64,000 nt of DNA from Cellulomonas sp. KH9 (lineage in GTDB: Bacteria > Actinomycetota > Actinomycetes > Actinomycetales > Cellulomonadaceae): the NCBI RefSeq assembly GCF_900114185.1, contig NZ_FOSE01000002.1, forward strand, positions 373,909 through 437,908, written 5' to 3'. Each line of letters begins with the position of its first letter. Position 1 is the stretch's first letter. Positions 62,723-64,000 of the stretch are shown here, in pieces. The notes beneath the pieces were generated by a model that saw nothing but the letters and a program-made list of their open reading frames with translations, was not told the DNA's origin and did no database searches. The translations under genes and the position numbers were made by a program.

Positions 62723-64000
62723 ATGCCCGAGACTCTCTACGGCCGCGTGCTGCGTGCGCTGCAGGACCCGACGCTGTGCCCCGCGTGCGCCGCCCCGCTG
62801 AGCGCCGGCCGCTGCGGCGGGTGCGCGCTCGACGTCTCCGGACCGGACGGTGCGCTGGTCTGGCGGGACAGCCAGGCCGTGGTCCACGCGCTGCGGGCGC
62901 GTCAGGACCGGGTCGAGGCGCTGCGGGCGGCACAGCTGCGGGCGGCCACGCGCCGCGGGGCGCCCACGCCGGCGCCCCCGGGCGTCCCGCCGACCCGGCA
63001 CCCGGCACCGGCGGCGCCCGCCCCGGCGGTCCGGCGACCTGCCGTCCCGGCCGCGACCGCCGCGACGGCGACGCACGCCGTGCCGCGGGCCGCCCGGCCG
63101 GCCGTGGCACCCGTGCCCCCCGTTCCCCCCGCCGCGCCGCGGCGGCCGTGGCGGGTGCAGACCGTCCTGCAGGTCGTCGGCGCGGCGCTGCTGGTCGCGG
63201 CGAGCATCGCGTTCCTCGTCCTCGCCTGGGACGTGATGGGGCTCGGCGGCCGGGCGCTCGTCGTCGCCGTCGGCACCGTCGTGGTCTTCGGCCTCGCGTC
63301 GTGGCTGCGCGCGCGCAGCCTCCCGCAGGGCTCCGAGGCGGTGGGCGCGGTGGCGGTCGTCCTGCTCCTGCTGGACGCCTGGGCGGTCCGCGCGACCGGG
63401 GCGCTCGTCGTCGGGGACGGCCCGACGCAGGCCGGTCTGTCCGCCCTCGTCTGCGCGGGGCTGCTCACGGCCTGGGGCGTCCGGTCGCGGTTGCGCGTGG
63501 GCGCGGTCGCCGGTGCCGCGCTGGTCCCGCTGACGCCGCTCGCCTGGCTGGTCACCGCACCGGACGCCGCCACGGCCGCCGCGCTGCTGCTGCTCGCCGG
63601 GGCTCTCACGGCCGTGCGCGCGGTGGCGCCCTGGGTGCACTCCCGCGCGGAGCGGACGGTGCTGCACGCCGCGGCCGCCGGTCTGCTGCCGGCGGCCGCG
63701 GTCACGGCGCTGGTCGGCACGGTCACCGGCCCCGGCGGCACGGCGTGGCCGGCCGTGGCGGCCCTCACGGGCGTCGCCGCCGTGGCGGCCCTCCAGGTGG
63801 TGGTGGAGGCGCGCGGTGCGGTCGCACCGCCCTCGGGCGCGCGCAGCGGCACCGGCCCGCGCACGGCCTGGGCGTGGACGGCGGGCGTGACCGCGGCACT
63901 GGCGCCGGCCGCCGCGTGCGCCACGGCCGTGGTCGGCGTCACGGGGGCGGCCCGCGCGACGGACGCGGTCCTGGCGTCCCTCGCGGGCGTGGTCGGCACG
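62723..64000 (+). CDS. Zinc-ribbon multi-spanning membrane protein (SCO7613 C-terminal-domain-like), 3' end missing
   Basis: An open frame of 426 codons running off the window edge with no stop. Residues about 15-35 have CPACAAPLSAGRCGGCALDV, a zinc-ribbon with two CxxC pairs. A Pro/Ala/Thr-rich linker follows (about 75-140), then many hydrophobic segments beginning VVGAALLVAASIAFLVLAWD, with VGAVAVVLLLLDAWAVRATG and several Ala-rich helices. This layout resembles large actinobacterial membrane proteins related to DUF2157. Function unknown. No ribosome site; CACGAT lies 6 nt upstream. It sits where dop usually lies relative to pup. Confidence 0.8.
   Translation, partial: MPETLYGRVLRALQDPTLCPACAAPLSAGRCGGCALDVSGPDGALVWRDSQAVVHALRARQDRVEALRAAQLRAATRRGAPTPAPPGVPPTRHPAPAAPAPAVRRPAVPAATAATATHAVPRAARPAVAPVPPVPPAAPRRPWRVQTVLQVVGAALLVAASIAFLVLAWDVMGLGGRALVVAVGTVVVFGLASWLRARSLPQGSEAVGAVAVVLLLLDAWAVRATGALVVGDGPTQAGLSALVCAGLLTAWGVRSRLRVGAVAGAALVPLTPLAWLVTAPDAATAAALLLLAGALTAVRAVAPWVHSRAERTVLHAAAAGLLPAAAVTALVGTVTGPGGTAWPAVAALTGVAAVAALQVVVEARGAVAPPSGARSGTGPRTAWAWTAGVTAALAPAAACATAVVGVTGAARATDAVLASLAGVVGT

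Overview
The window is chromosomal DNA from a very GC-rich actinobacterium. It carries a Pup-proteasome operon (pup, prcB, prcA, pafA), a mycothiol-isomerase-type protein, an HGxxPAAW protein, a PdtaR-type ANTAR regulator and many genes that look leaderless. The gene order uvrA / MBL hydrolase / uvrB / coaE / rpsA / polA / pdtaR / pyk / lgt / trpA / trpB / trpC / trpE / hisI / hisF follows the block I know from Mycobacterium tuberculosis, on one strand and with insertions. Base composition and gene content suggest Cellulomonas or a close relative. That assignment is inference.

Layout. 1-4.4 kb: the first codons of uvrA (cut by the window edge), a GH15 glycosidase coupled to an MBL hydrolase, an acyl-CoA dehydrogenase and a YciI protein. 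4.4-6.7 kb: two TerC membrane proteins behind a manganese (yybP-ykoY) riboswitch whose switching helix can be read directly. 6.8-13.6 kb: VOC protein, uvrB, an unknown protein, coaE, rpsA, pfkA. 13.7-19.1 kb: peptide-type ABC importer. 19.2-26.0 kb: methyltransferase, DUF485/acetate symporter pair, polA, thioesterase, acetyltransferase. 26.2-32.0 kb: branched-chain amino acid importer with a double palindromic operator and an unusual LivH. 32.2-37.8 kb: pdtaR, tRNA-Leu(CAA), isochorismatase-like hydrolase, two membrane proteins, pyk. 37.8-52.9 kb: gltD, gltB, lgt, trpA, trpB, trpC, five small membrane-protein genes, trpE and hisI. 52.9-56.7 kb: an asymmetric heterodimeric ABC exporter. 56.8-64 kb: a MDMPI-like protein, hisF, an FKBP lipoprotein, pafA, prcA, prcB, pup, and a divergent zinc-ribbon membrane protein cut by the right edge.

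How it works together. Most of this is housekeeping: nucleotide excision repair, replication and repair, translation, glycolysis (PFK and pyruvate kinase), ammonia assimilation (GOGAT), Trp and His synthesis, and regulated proteolysis. Genes within operons usually overlap by 4 bp (ATGA or GTGA), which implies translational coupling. Single genes are often preceded by a -10-like TAnnnT or CAnnnT element only 6-8 nt from the start codon, the pattern expected for leaderless mRNAs.

I see no mobile element, phage, CRISPR array or rRNA. I did not find a convincing wholly new system. The best leads are the riboswitch and its readable switch, the LivH with a secreted N-terminal domain behind two operators spaced 21 bp apart, the overlapping polA/thioesterase promoters, the membrane-protein cassette inside the trp region, and the Pup operon without an adjacent dop.
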